From Geobacter sp. FeAm09 (GTDB lineage: Bacteria; Desulfobacterota; Desulfuromonadia; Geobacterales; Pseudopelobacteraceae): DNA of 64,000 nucleotides. The stretch is taken from NCBI RefSeq assembly GCF_008330225.1, contig NZ_CP042466.1:1126501-1190500 (forward strand). Direction: 5' to 3'. The notes beneath the pieces are model-generated. The model had not been told where the DNA came from, searched no databases, and was given only the letters and a program-made list of their open reading frames with translations. The translations under genes were made by a program, and so were the position numbers. Shown piece after piece: positions 1 to 9,795 of this stretch. Positions within the stretch are counted from its first letter, which is position 1; each line of letters opens with the position of its first letter.

Positions 1-590
1 TGGGCGAAGGGGGTGTGACCCAGGGTCGCCAGGTAGATGTGCACGAAGAGGAAGGCGCAGAAACAGCAGGCGATCAGGAAGTGGGCGCTCACCAGCGTCT
101 TGATCCCGCCGATGACCATGAAGATCTCACGCAGCGGGGCGATGTACATCAGGATCACCCCCGAAAGGATCACCAGCGGCAAAAGCACCAGCATGATCAT
201 CAGGTAGGCGGCCTTCTGCATCGGGTTAAACTTGCAGTCCGGGGTGCTGTGGTGCGGGTTGGGCCGCCCCAGGAAATAGTAGAAGAAGTAGAAGAACGCC
301 TGGCGGAAGAGCCCGTGCTTGATGTCCTCCAGGGTCGGGACGTAGAGCTTGAGCAGGGTGCCGGCCACGAACATGTAGTAGACGAGCCAGAGGGCGTAGG
401 AGATGGAGACCACGACGCCGGCGGTGTTGTGGAGCCTGATGGCCGCCTTGTAGGTGCCGAAGATATTCACGTATTCGGGGAACCTGATCTGCAGGGCGGT
501 GACGCAGAGGGTCACGATGCCGAAGGCGTTCAGCCAGTGCCAGATCCTGACCGGCATGGGGGTGAGGTAGACCTGTTCCGTATGTTTCAT
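1..590 (-). CDS. cbcB: CbcB-like diheme b-type cytochrome, partial (runs off window start)
   Basis: The minus-strand frame starts with ATG at 590, three bases after the cbcA stop, and is open to the window edge, so about 196 codons are present and the C-terminus is missing. The protein is a four-helix membrane cytochrome b of the b561/hydrogenase/FdnI type. Conserved His residues in or next to the helices (RIWHWLN, RLHNTAG, SAHFLIA, FVHIYLA) are the likely haem ligands. It is nearly identical to the complete copy at 62060-62794. In Geobacter sulfurreducens CbcBA, the b subunit oxidises menaquinol and passes electrons to the heptaheme c subunit in the inner membrane. The cbc assignment rests on the gene pair plus the adjacent BccR-type regulator. 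Confidence 0.85.
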   Translation of the reverse strand, partial: MKHTEQVYLTPMPVRIWHWLNAFGIVTLCVTALQIRFPEYVNIFGTYKAAIRLHNTAGVVVSISYALWLVYYMFVAGTLLKLYVPTLEDIKHGLFRQAFFYFFYYFLGRPNPHHSTPDCKFNPMQKAAYLMIMLVLLPLVILSGVILMYIAPLREIFMVIGGIKTLVSAHFLIACCFCAFLFVHIYLATLGHTPFA

Positions 591-1020
591 GGCTCAGTGC
601 TCCTTCCGGTTTTTTCTGGTGAGGAAGCGCAGGGTACCGTGGCCGATCGGCATCATCATGCCCCCGGCGATGATCAGCGCGCCGACGATGTTGAGGGCGC
701 TGCTTCTGGTGGTGCCGAGCATGTAGAAATCGGGCGTCCCGTACAGAATATCAAGGATGGCCCCTTTTTCAACCGCCAGGCGGGTCACGTTGCCGTTTTT
801 GTCCGGGAAGGCCACGTAGCTGGTCTGCATCGCCTTGGGTCCCGACGAGTGGCAGAAGGAACAATCCCAGCACTTCTCGTTGATCTGGTAGGTATGGGTG
901 ACCGTTTCGGGGGTCATCATCCCCCAGAGCCGCATCCCCTTGCCGCGCGCCTCGCGGTTGAACTCCCGCAGTTCGGCCAGGGAGATGAAGCCGTCGCCGT
1001 TTTTGTCCACCAGCCGGCTC
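1..1020. repeat. Inverted repeat, left copy (cbcB + 3' half of cbcA)
   Basis: This segment is the near-perfect reverse complement of 61630-62649, and the two align without an obvious gap. It spans cbcB and the C-terminal half of cbcA. Similarity falls sharply upstream of the EF-hand-like segment of cbcA. The sharp edge suggests gene conversion or recent exchange between inverted copies about 60 kb apart. No transposase or terminal repeat accompanies it. Confidence 0.85.
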
Positions 1021-1646
1021 ACATCCCCGTTTATGGGGCGCAGCGCGGTAAGTTCGCCGTAGGCGGCGGTTTTGAAGTCGCCGTGGGGGTCGCCCGGCTT
1101 CTTGTTTTCGATGGACATGGTGATGACATAACTCTTGGAGCCGGTGTGGCAGGTGACGCAGGGAAGCGAATCCAGGTGCAGGTCGGCCTGGGGAAGCCAT
1201 TTGGAATGGCTCTTGATGGTCTTGTTCTTGTCGTGGCACCTGGCGCACCTGGCGTTCAGGTAGTCGCCGGAGGCCGCGATGCCCGGCTTGACTTCATGGG
1301 GGTTGTGGCAATCGTTGCAGGTCGCCTTGGCGCCATGCAGGCTTGCGCCGTATTCCGCCTGGATGGGGGCGTGGCATTCCTTGCACCTGGCCTTGGTGGG
1401 GCGCGAGCCGTCCTTGGGATGGGCCGCCGTCACCGAGTCGTGACACGAGGTGCACCCAATCAGGGCGTGGGTGGTGGCGGCGAAGGTGCTCGCCTCCACG
1501 TACAGCCGTTCGCCTCCTCTTTTGGCAACCTCCCGGTTGCCGTGGCAGGCGAGGCAGCCGTCATTGTCCGCCACCGCCGCGCAAACGGCGGCGGGCAGCA
1601 TGAGAACAGCCAGGCACAGTATCGCTCTGCAAACATCCGTCTTCAC
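594..1646 (-). CDS. cbcA: CbcA-like membrane-anchored heptaheme cytochrome c
   Basis: Start is GTG at 1646, preceded by AAGGAGAG. The long in-frame upstream extension lacks a signal peptide and is not used. The 350-aa product has a Sec signal peptide and seven CxxCH haem motifs (CLACH, CTSCH, CKECH, CNDCH, CARCH, CVTCH, CSFCH). A canonical EF-hand-like loop ([12 protein letters not shown]) lies between haems 6 and 7. One C-terminal membrane helix is followed by a basic tail. The architecture matches the periplasm-facing c subunit of CbcBA, which takes electrons from CbcB. It is co-transcribed with cbcB (4-base gap). The C-terminal half is almost identical to the 61004-62056 copy; the N-terminal half is clearly diverged, though the haem motifs are kept. 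Confidence 0.85.
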   Translation of the reverse strand: MKTDVCRAILCLAVLMLPAAVCAAVADNDGCLACHGNREVAKRGGERLYVEASTFAATTHALIGCTSCHDSVTAAHPKDGSRPTKARCKECHAPIQAEYGASLHGAKATCNDCHNPHEVKPGIAASGDYLNARCARCHDKNKTIKSHSKWLPQADLHLDSLPCVTCHTGSKSYVITMSIENKKPGDPHGDFKTAAYGELTALRPINGDVSRLVDKNGDGFISLAELREFNREARGKGMRLWGMMTPETVTHTYQINEKCWDCSFCHSSGPKAMQTSYVAFPDKNGNVTRLAVEKGAILDILYGTPDFYMLGTTRSSALNIVGALIIAGGMMMPIGHGTLRFLTRKNRKEH

Positions 1647-1870
1647 GTGAGCTCTCCTTTTCCCCGGGCCCCGTCCCGTGCGGGGCGGCGGGACAGTTGT
1701 GCTGTCTGGTGCGCATTGTTTCGGAGATGTTCCGCCGATTCCGGATCGAGGCGCCCGCGTCCCGTCTTCGGCTCCTTGGCGCACACCAGTGGCGCGCCTC
1801 GGGGCCTCCATCCTGGCCGCGTGGCTTCATCCCCGACGCGAAACCGGCACAGGTGCCGGTCTGTGCCGTG

Positions 1871-2107
1871 CTATTTATGGGTCACGGTTTGGGGTTCGAC
1901 TGCCTTGTTCCTGCCCATGGCCTTGGCGAACCCGAGCATCATCAGGACCGCCGGCATGAGTTGGGCGACGACGATCAGGGCGCAGAAGCCCAGGAAGATC
2001 CAGACGAAGAGCCCGCTGTTGTCTTCCCGCGCGCCGCTTGCCGCAAAGGCGCTGGATGCGGAACCGATGGCGATCGTGAGGGTGGTGATCAATGATGTGG
2101 TTTTCAT
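1871..2107 (-). CDS. Small exported/membrane protein of the cbc operon
   Basis: Start ATG at 2107 has a GGAGG ribosome site 5 bases upstream; an earlier in-frame ATG at 2137 is less likely. The 78-aa product has an N-terminal signal-like helix ending AFAASG, then a short acidic stretch and a second strongly hydrophobic helix ([19 protein letters not shown]). It is similar to the neighbour at 2184-2420 and to 60690-61004 beside the other cbcA, so it belongs with this cytochrome module. The function is unknown; a small assembly or accessory subunit of the bc complex is an inference. About 220 bp without a credible gene separates it from cbcA. Confidence 0.75.
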   Translation of the reverse strand: MKTTSLITTLTIAIGSASSAFAASGAREDNSGLFVWIFLGFCALIVVAQLMPAVLMMLGFAKAMGRNKAVEPQTVTHK

Positions 2108-2183
2108 GGCGTCCTCCTTCGGTAGTATAACATTCACAGTCTGTTTGGAAAGGTGTCCAAGCCCTTTTTCACCGGGTGCGGCG

Positions 2184-2420
2184 CTATTTGTCGCCGCCGG
2201 TTTCCTGTGCCTTTTTCCCGCTTGCCGAAAAGGCCCCCTTGAGCATGCCGACCAGCAGCATGATGCCGGGAACGAACTGGAACAGGACGATCAGGATGCC
2301 GAATGCGATGAAGAATGTGGCCAACAGGCTCAGGCCTTCTCCCTCTGCTCCCCCTCCCGCCGCCAGCGCCGTGCCGGCGGTGATCATCAGGGACAATAGC
2401 GTTGCTGATACGGTTTTCAT
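2184..2420 (-). CDS. Small exported/membrane protein, first gene of cbc operon
   Basis: The 78-aa product starts at ATG 2420, behind GGAGAGA. It has a signal-like N-terminus (ending ALAAGG), then a long hydrophobic helix (LLATFFIAFGILIVLFQFVP) and a charged tail. Size and layout match the next gene (1871-2107), so the two look like tandem paralogues. It is the first gene after the sigma54 promoter at 2474-2489. The second cbcBA module has only one such gene. The function is unknown. Confidence 0.75.
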   Translation of the reverse strand: MKTVSATLLSLMITAGTALAAGGGAEGEGLSLLATFFIAFGILIVLFQFVPGIMLLVGMLKGAFSASGKKAQETGGDK

Positions 2421-2473
2421 GGCTCTCTCCTTTCCTGCTGTGTTTGTCCTCGTGTTTCCTTGCCCATTGCCAG

Positions 2474-2489
2474 AGCATCGACCGTGCCA
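2474..2489 (-). promoter_or_regulatory. Sigma54 (-24/-12) promoter of the cbc operon
   Basis: On the minus strand TGGCACGGTCGATGCT matches the sigma54 consensus TGGCAC-N5-TTGCW at nearly every conserved base, with exact GG-to-GC spacing. It lies about 55 bases upstream of the first operon gene. The adjacent divergent gene encodes a sigma54 activator, which fits the known BccR dependence of cbcBA in G. sulfurreducens. Confidence 0.8.
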
Positions 2490-2598
2490 TGATCGTGCAA
2501 CTGCTTAAAAAATAACGATAACTCGTTTAAATGATTCAAGGTATATCCCCACGCCCGGGAACGGCGGGGCACGGGGCGCGGGCGAAGGCGCGGCCGCC

Positions 2599-2720
2599 TG
2601 TATAGCAATCCCATACAGTCGAAAAAGGGGGCGGGCGCAGGCAGGTCCATAGCAAGTCGGGATTGTTCAGGTTTTACGGGGTGATCGTTGAGAGGCACAA
2701 CCGTATAGCGAAATTATACA
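2599..2720. promoter_or_regulatory. bccR: Two related dyads, candidate activator (UAS) sites
   Basis: Two 19-base imperfect palindromes, TGTATAGCAATCCCATACA (2599-2617) and CGTATAGCGAAATTATACA (2702-2720), share the pattern GTATAGCnA-N-ATACA. They sit roughly 145 and 250 bases upstream of the predicted cbc start site, the usual range for sigma54 enhancer sites, and 130-250 bases upstream of the activator gene. No gene lies in 2421-2852. The binding role is inference; the gene symbol names the presumed binding protein. Confidence 0.5.
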
Positions 2721-2852
2721 GGCGGGATAAGTGGAGCGATGTGCGGCGGCGTCTTGCCAAAAAAGTGAAAACTATTATGTTTTGGGTAGTTGACATGCTT
2801 TTGAAACTAATGCACTGTTGATCTGTTGATCGGTACGGGAAGGAGATGGGAC

Positions 2853-4280
2853 ATGGGACAGTTCCGGGTGCTGGTGGTCGATGACGAGGCGGTGATCAGG
2901 GACGGCCTGAGGCGCATTCTCGAAGGGGAGGGCTTTGACGTCGAAACGTGCGTGAGCGGTCACAGCGCCATCGAATCCCTGCACGCCCGGGAGTTCGACC
3001 TGATCGTCACCGACCTGAAGATGCCGGGCATGAGCGGCATCGAGGTCCTCAAGGCGGTGAAGACCCTCCAGCCCGAAGCGCCGGTCATCATCATCACCGG
3101 CTACGCCACCGTGGATACGGCCGTGGAGGCCATGAAGAACGGGGCGGTGGACTATATCGCCAAACCTTTCACCCCCGAGCAGCTTCTCCAGAAGATCGAC
3201 CGGGCCCTGGAGCAGCGGGTCCTGCTCATGGAGGAACTCGGCAAGGCAAAGGATGCCGTCGCCTCCCGCCACGGCTTCGACCGCTTCGTGGGCCAGAGCA
3301 GGGAGATGCAGAAGGTCTACCACCGGATCATGCAGGTGGCCGCCACCGACAGCACGGTGCTGGTCACCGGCGAAAGCGGCACCGGCAAGGAACTGGTCGC
3401 CCGGGCCATCCACGAGAACAGCCCACGGAGCGACAAGGCGTTCGTGGCCGTGGACTGCAGCTCCCTGGCGGAAAACCTCCTGGAAAGCGAACTGTTCGGC
3501 CACGTCAAGGGGGCGTTCACCGGGGCGGTCCAGGCCAAGACCGGTCTTTTCAAGGTGGCCGACGGCGGCACCCTGTTCCTGGACGAGGTCTCCAACATCT
3601 GCATGGCTACCCAGGCCAAGCTGTTGCGGGTCCTCCAGGAGCGGATGGTGACCCCCATCGGCGGGACCCAGCCGGTCCCGATCAACATCCACCTGGTGGC
3701 TGCCACCAACCGCAACCTGCGCACCATGGTGGGTGAGGGGAGCTTCCGCGAGGACCTGTTCTTCCGCCTCAACATCATCCCCATCGAACTGCCCCCCCTG
3801 CGGGAGCGCAAGGGAGACATCCCCCTGCTCATCAGCCATTTCCTGAAGAAATTCACCGCTGCCGTGGGCAAGAACATCCGGGGGATCGCGCCGGACGCCA
3901 TGGCGCTGCTGGAGTCCTACGACTACCCGGGCAACGTGCGGGAGTTGGAGAACGCCATCGAGCGCGCGGTGGTGCTGACCATGGGCGAGGTCATCCACAA
4001 GGAGGACCTGGAACTCGCCCCGGACCGCCCCGAGGCGTCGCTTGTGCCCGGGCTGGCGGAGGGGTACGTCCCCCACACCTCGGACGAATTGAAGGAGATG
4101 AAGCGCCACATCCGGGACCAGGCGGTGGAGAGCATCGAAAAGGCCTTTGTCATGGGGGCCCTGGAGCGGAACAACTGGAACATCACCCGGGCCGCCGAGG
4201 AGACCGGCATCCTGCGCCCCAATTTCCAGGGGATGCTCAAGCGGCTGGGGATCTCGGTGAAGGCACAGTTGGAAAAATGA
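2853..4280 (+). CDS. bccR: BccR-like sigma54-dependent response regulator
   Basis: The chosen start ATG 2853 follows AAGGAG; an in-frame ATG at 2826 lacks one. The 475-aa NtrC-family activator has a receiver domain (acidic D10/D11, phospho-acceptor D54, K104), then an AAA+ domain with Walker A GESGTGKE (~173-180), the sigma54-contacting GAFTGA loop (220-225) and Walker B GGTLFLDE (~238-245). A Fis-type helix-turn-helix is at the C-terminus. It is divergent from the cbcBA operon, whose promoter is sigma54-type. In G. sulfurreducens BccR has this architecture and is needed to induce cbcBA as redox potential falls. The name is by context and architecture. The probable partner kinase is the convergent gene at 4492-6072. 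Confidence 0.85.
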   Translation: MGQFRVLVVDDEAVIRDGLRRILEGEGFDVETCVSGHSAIESLHAREFDLIVTDLKMPGMSGIEVLKAVKTLQPEAPVIIITGYATVDTAVEAMKNGAVDYIAKPFTPEQLLQKIDRALEQRVLLMEELGKAKDAVASRHGFDRFVGQSREMQKVYHRIMQVAATDSTVLVTGESGTGKELVARAIHENSPRSDKAFVAVDCSSLAENLLESELFGHVKGAFTGAVQAKTGLFKVADGGTLFLDEVSNICMATQAKLLRVLQERMVTPIGGTQPVPINIHLVAATNRNLRTMVGEGSFREDLFFRLNIIPIELPPLRERKGDIPLLISHFLKKFTAAVGKNIRGIAPDAMALLESYDYPGNVRELENAIERAVVLTMGEVIHKEDLELAPDRPEASLVPGLAEGYVPHTSDELKEMKRHIRDQAVESIEKAFVMGALERNNWNITRAAEETGILRPNFQGMLKRLGISVKAQLEK

Positions 4281-4295
4281 AGTTCAGAGGAACAT

Positions 4296-4476
4296 CTGCC
4301 ACAGAGACACGGAGACACAGAGAAAATCTTATTTACATGGATGAAGGGGATAAACAGGATAAAGCTTTATGCTTTTGCTCGTAACCAAGTTTCAAGTTTT
4401 ATCCCCTTCATCCTGTTCATCCCTGTAAAAAGCTCCTGCTTTTGATGTTCTCCGTGTCTCTGCGTCTCCGTGGCAG
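4296..4476. repeat. Nested inverted-repeat element between convergent genes
   Basis: Outer arms 4296-4328 and 4444-4476 are imperfect reverse complements built from CACRGAGACRC-type units. Inner arms 4332-4367 and 4394-4429 also pair and contain GGATGAAGGGGATAAA-type units. The element fills the gap between bccR and the kinase gene and could fold into one long cruciform or hairpin. Such repeats occur in many genomes as dispersed intergenic repeats (from memory, not checked). It may double as a bidirectional terminator. Confidence 0.75.
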
Positions 4477-4491
4477 AATTGCCCTTTAATT

Positions 4492-6072
<1,581 letters not shown>

Positions 6073-6145
6073 GGATGACCTTTGCGTTCGGAATTACGCG
6101 GTTATGGTTTCCTGGCTACATACTGCGTTTGGCGCAACAAGTCAA

Positions 6146-6170
6146 GTGGGGCGCATCGTATGCGCCCCAC
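6146..6170. repeat. Perfect 11-bp inverted repeat between divergent genes
   Basis: GTGGGGCGCAT and its exact complement are separated by CGT. It lies in the 180-bp region between the divergent kinase and scpB genes. It could be an operator or a hairpin in either leader; no T-run follows, so a terminator is unlikely. Confidence 0.45.
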
Positions 6171-6252
6171 CGGAGAAGAATGATCCCCCGGCCGCTTGCA
6201 TTTCCCCCAGATGCCGGTATAAGGAACACATTCGAGTCAGGGGAGGATTCCC

Positions 6253-7032
6253 ATGTCCCTTATCCTGTCATCCTACAGCGGCCACGTGGGTACCGCGACC
6301 TTCAACCACGCCCAGACCCGCAACAGCCTCTCCAACGAACTGCTCCGCGAGCTGATCGAGGCCCTGCGGCTCTTCGCCAAACGCAAGGCTCGGGCCGTGA
6401 TCATCCGTGCCCAGGCGGGGGTCAAGGTCTGGTCCTCCGGCTTCGACATCACCGAACTGCCGGTGCCGGGGCGCGACCCACTCTCCTACAACGACCCCCT
6501 GGAACAGGCGCTGCGGGAGATCCAGCTCTTCCCGGCGCCGGTCATCGCCATGATCGAGGGGAGCGTGTGGGGCGGGGCCTGCGACCTGGCTTTCATCTGC
6601 GACATGGCCATCGGCTGCCCCTCCTGCTCCTTCGCCATCACCCCGGCCAAGATCGGGGTCCCCTACAACTCCACCGGCATCCTGCACTTCATCAACGTGG
6701 TCGGGCCGCGCCTGGCCCGGGAGATGTTCTTCACCGCCAGGCCGATCGACGCACAGCGTGCCCTCCAGATCGGCATCCTCAACCATCTGGTGCCAACGGA
6801 GGAGTTGGAGCGCTTCTGCTACGACCTGGCGCACCAGGTTGCCGAGAACTCCCCCCTGGCCATCGCCGTGATCAAGGAACAGTTGCGCCTTTTGGGCAAC
6901 TCCCACCCCCTGAGCCCCGAAACCTTCGAGCGCATCCAGGGGCTGCGGCGCAAGGTCTACGACAGCTACGACTACCTGGAGGGGAAGAACGCCTTCAACG
7001 AGAAGCGCACGGCCGTTTTCAAGGGGGAATAG
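6253..7032 (+). CDS. scpB: Methylmalonyl-CoA decarboxylase (crotonase family)
   Basis: Start ATG 6253 follows GGGGAGG. The 259-aa length and sequence match E. coli ScpB closely: the GRDPLSYNDPL and EGSVWGGA segments, the oxyanion-hole region and the C-terminal ERIQGLRRKVYDS segment are all conserved. The enzyme decarboxylates (R)-methylmalonyl-CoA to propionyl-CoA in the cytosol. It would connect succinate/methylmalonyl and propionyl-CoA metabolism. The next gene on the opposite strand overlaps its 3' end by 14 bases, so the two are convergent. Confidence 0.88.
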   Translation: MSLILSSYSGHVGTATFNHAQTRNSLSNELLRELIEALRLFAKRKARAVIIRAQAGVKVWSSGFDITELPVPGRDPLSYNDPLEQALREIQLFPAPVIAMIEGSVWGGACDLAFICDMAIGCPSCSFAITPAKIGVPYNSTGILHFINVVGPRLAREMFFTARPIDAQRALQIGILNHLVPTEELERFCYDLAHQVAENSPLAIAVIKEQLRLLGNSHPLSPETFERIQGLRRKVYDSYDYLEGKNAFNEKRTAVFKGE

Positions 7033-7564
7033 GGAAAGCCTTCCGGCGCCGGTAGGCGAGGACCCGCTCGATGAAGTCCTCCCGGAAGCCGGGGGCGTCC
7101 AGCCGCCCCTCCTCTGTCACCGGCAAAAGCGGGAAGCGGGCCGTTACGGCTGCGGCGAACAAGCCGCTACCGCTCCCGGCCGCCGCGCCGTCATCGTAGA
7201 CCGGGACCTGCAACAGGCCGCAACTGGGCGAATTCTTTTTGAAGATGAAGCCGCACAGATCCTCCCTTTCCAACTCAATAACCCGCTTTTCGCACCAGGA
7301 AAGCAACCGGCCGGTCAGGTCGATGCGGGTTTGGTTCGTCATCAGGCGCGGGGCGGCCGGGTCCCCCTCCAGGCGCATGGGCTCCCGGGGTACGGGCAGG
7401 CCGCACGCCACCTCGGGGCAGACCGGCACGAACCGGAAAAAACGCCCCAGACACTCGGTGATGTTCCGGTCGCGCTTGTGGCCGCCGTCATAGCGCACCC
7501 GCTCCCCCAGCAGGCAGGAGCTGACGCCGATGACGATGGGGGCGGCCGCCGGTTCAGGGCTCAA
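7019..7564 (-). CDS. DUF523 (YbbK-like) family protein
   Basis: The 181-aa protein shows the DUF523 signature: N-terminal GVSSCLLGERVRYDGGHK, a CPEVACGLPVPREPMRL block and KKNSPSCGL. The conserved Cys residues suggest metal or Fe-S binding, but the family has no settled function. The start appears to be TTG at 7564, since no ATG or GTG fits the conserved N-terminus. It overlaps the stop of the upstream gene (7554-8306) by 11 bases, consistent with translational coupling. Confidence 0.8.
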   Translation of the reverse strand: MSPEPAAAPIVIGVSSCLLGERVRYDGGHKRDRNITECLGRFFRFVPVCPEVACGLPVPREPMRLEGDPAAPRLMTNQTRIDLTGRLLSWCEKRVIELEREDLCGFIFKKNSPSCGLLQVPVYDDGAAAGSGSGLFAAAVTARFPLLPVTEEGRLDAPGFREDFIERVLAYRRRKAFPIPP

Positions 7565-8306
7565 GGGTGCCGTCTTCGATGATCAGTTCATACTTGTAGC
7601 CGGCGCCGAAATCCCGGTCCTTGCGGAGCACCCCCACGGCCGTGACCACATCACCCTCGTTGGGCGCGGCCGCGGTGGTGGTGACGGTGAGGTCGTTGGT
7701 CTTCTTCTTGGCGCTGCCGCTGCCGTCCCGCAGATGGACCCAGTTTTTCCCCATGATCCCCATGGCCACCTTGACGACCTTCCCCCTGACCGCGACCTTG
7801 CGTTTGTTGAGGGTATTCTTGTTCTTGTAGAGTTCCGCCACCGTATAGGCATTGGGCCCGGCGGCCTTTTCCACCTTGGCGGTGCCGTTCTTGCCGGCGG
7901 CGGTTTTTGCCGGAGCCTCCTTGGGGGCGGCTTTCGGAGCGGGTGCCTGCTGTTCCGTGGGCCCCTGGGAGAAGACGATCCGCTCAAAGGTGCGGTTGAG
8001 GGTCTTGCTGGAGAAGTTGGCGATCTCGACCCCGGGACTGAACGACATCTTCTTGCCCACGGTCACTTCCATCTGGGGGACGGCCACCCAGCTCTTCGCC
8101 CCTTTGTTCTCCAGGGCGATATAGGTGTAGCCACCCGCATTCATGGTCTCCGCCACGGTTCCGGAGAGGGGGAGCGGCGTTTCCCCGGCATGCCGGGCCG
8201 CGGAGAGGTTGGTGAACCCTCCCTTGGGAAAGGCTTGGGCGGTCTGGGTCGCCGCTGCGAGCGAGATGGCCAGAATGATGCTGAACAACGGTAGGCTTCG
8301 AGTCAT
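7554..8306 (-). CDS. Exported protein with two OB-fold-like domains
   Basis: The 250-aa product has a Sec signal peptide (cleavage likely after TAQA). A first OB-like domain (~45-110; GTVAETMNAGGYTYIAL...WVAVP) is followed by an Ala/Lys/Pro-rich linker and a second OB-like domain (~170-240; VRGKVVKVAMGIMGKNWVHL). The arrangement resembles NrfJ-like periplasmic OB-fold proteins of Geobacter, often annotated as nucleic-acid binding although exported. The role is unknown; cytochrome or metal-cofactor handling is a guess. It is divergent from the NHL lipoprotein with a 271-bp gap. Confidence 0.75.
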   Translation of the reverse strand: MTRSLPLFSIILAISLAAATQTAQAFPKGGFTNLSAARHAGETPLPLSGTVAETMNAGGYTYIALENKGAKSWVAVPQMEVTVGKKMSFSPGVEIANFSSKTLNRTFERIVFSQGPTEQQAPAPKAAPKEAPAKTAAGKNGTAKVEKAAGPNAYTVAELYKNKNTLNKRKVAVRGKVVKVAMGIMGKNWVHLRDGSGSAKKKTNDLTVTTTAAAPNEGDVVTAVGVLRKDRDFGAGYKYELIIEDGTLEP

Positions 8307-8577
8307 GGAGGCTCCTTTGGGGGTGTTTGCGGAAAATCATATTGTTTTCCGGTGCGATGCACAAGCCTTATTTCAACCCCCCTTCCCATCCCGGACGCCG
8401 CCTGCCCCCGGCCGGTAAAGCGGTGTTATTCGTTGTGTTTACACGTTATGGGGTCTTGTGAGTCGGGGAAAAATCTGCTAAAACGTGGTCACGTGCGCAC
8501 CGATGCCGCGAGACTGCGGGGAAACGGTCGGGGTGCCGACGAAAAAATCGAGCCGGACCCAAAAAAGGGAGAATGAC

Positions 8578-9684
8578 ATGAAAAAGACAGGTGTATGTTG
8601 GTTCCTTGCCCTGGCAACACTCGCCGGTTGCGGCGGATCGTCAAGCAGTTCCGGGCCGCTGTACTCCTCCGGCACGTCCTACGAGACCACCAAGAACACC
8701 GTTTCGACGATTGCCGGCAGCGCCGGCGTGACCGGAACGGCCGACGGGATCGGGACGGCGGCGCGTTTCTCCATCCCCAACGGCATGGCCGTCTCCAGCG
8801 ACAAAACGACGCTCTACATGACGGATTACGGCAGCAACACCATCCGCCAACTGGTGCTGGCAACCGGCCAGGTCACCACCATCGCGGGCATCGCCGGCAC
8901 CAGTGGTTCCCTTGACGCGACGGGCACTGCGGCGACCTTCCATTACCCCCACGACATCGTCACGGACGGGACGTATCTCTATGTAACCGACATGGGCAAC
9001 CACACCATCCGCAAGATCAACATCGCGACCAAGGCGGTAACCACCCTCGCCGGCAAGGCGGGGACGGCGGGGACGGCGGACGGGACCGCAAGCGCCGCGA
9101 CCTTCAACGGCCCCGCCGGCATCGCCATCTCCGGCAGCACCCTCTATGTCACCGACGCCAACAGCAATACCATCCGCCAGGTGGATGCGACCAGCGGCGC
9201 CGTCACCACCATTGCGGGGAGCGCCGGAACCGCCGGCTCGGCCAACGGCACCGGGACCGCCGCGACCTTCAACGTCCCGGCCGGCATCACCACGGACGGT
9301 ACCAATCTCTATGTGTCCGATTTCAACAACAACCTGATCCGCACGATCGTCATTTCCAGCAAGGCGGTGACCACCCTGGCCGGGAGCACGAGCTACTACG
9401 GCTCCGCCGACGGTGTCGGCGCCAGCGCCAGCTTCTACGCGCCCAACGGCATCACCACGGACGGCACCAATCTCTATGTGACCGATGCCAACAACCACAT
9501 CGTGCGCAAGATCGTCATCGCCAGCGGAACGGTGACCACGATTGCCGGTGTCGCGGCAACCTCCGGCTCGAGCGACGGCAGCAAGAATTTCGCCCGGTTC
9601 TACTTCCCGGTGGGCATCGCCTCCGACGGGACGAACCTCTATGTGGCGGATGCCAACAACAGCACGATCCGCGAGATCCAGTAA
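8578..9684 (+). CDS. NHL-repeat beta-propeller lipoprotein
   Basis: Start ATG 8578 is chosen because it gives a lipoprotein signal (lipobox TLAGC, C18) behind AAAGGGAGA. The 368-aa product then has six repeats of about 55 residues with the pattern VTTIAG..G..DG.G.AA.F..P.GI..DGT.LYVTD..N..IR, which is the NHL repeat. It should fold as a six-bladed propeller anchored in the outer membrane or periplasm. NHL proteins bind ligands or proteins; the partner is not known. Repeat-to-repeat similarity is high, suggesting recent internal amplification. Confidence 0.85.
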   Translation: MKKTGVCWFLALATLAGCGGSSSSSGPLYSSGTSYETTKNTVSTIAGSAGVTGTADGIGTAARFSIPNGMAVSSDKTTLYMTDYGSNTIRQLVLATGQVTTIAGIAGTSGSLDATGTAATFHYPHDIVTDGTYLYVTDMGNHTIRKINIATKAVTTLAGKAGTAGTADGTASAATFNGPAGIAISGSTLYVTDANSNTIRQVDATSGAVTTIAGSAGTAGSANGTGTAATFNVPAGITTDGTNLYVSDFNNNLIRTIVISSKAVTTLAGSTSYYGSADGVGASASFYAPNGITTDGTNLYVTDANNHIVRKIVIASGTVTTIAGVAATSGSSDGSKNFARFYFPVGIASDGTNLYVADANNSTIREIQ

Positions 9685-9692
9685 CGCAGAAG

Positions 9693-9723
9693 GGCGGTGC
9701 AGGGGGATGGCCCCTGCACCGCC
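9693..9723 (+). terminator. Strong hairpin after the NHL gene
   Basis: A perfect 13-bp stem (GGCGGTGCAGGGG and complement, 5-base loop) begins 9 bases after the stop codon. It has no T-tract, so it is either a weak intrinsic terminator or an mRNA-stabilising hairpin. Confidence 0.55.
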
Positions 9724-9795
9724 TCCGGTCCCGGGTCACAATCTTTCCCAACTTTGGGGGATTGTTGCCGCCGAGAAAGTTTGCTACAACGACCC

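Noticed and set aside
594-1811. Longer 405-aa start for cbcA
   Set aside because: The extra N-terminus precedes the signal peptide, has no ribosome site and is absent from the second copy.
15-2399. 794-aa open frame on the plus strand
   Set aside because: Antisense to cbcB/cbcA; composition (His/Val/Gly/Glu-rich) is that of a shadow frame in GC-rich DNA.
2780-2800. Second sigma54 promoter driving bccR
   Set aside because: Only GG and GC match around GGGTAGTTGACATGCT; flanking bases do not fit, and TTGACA there suggests sigma70.
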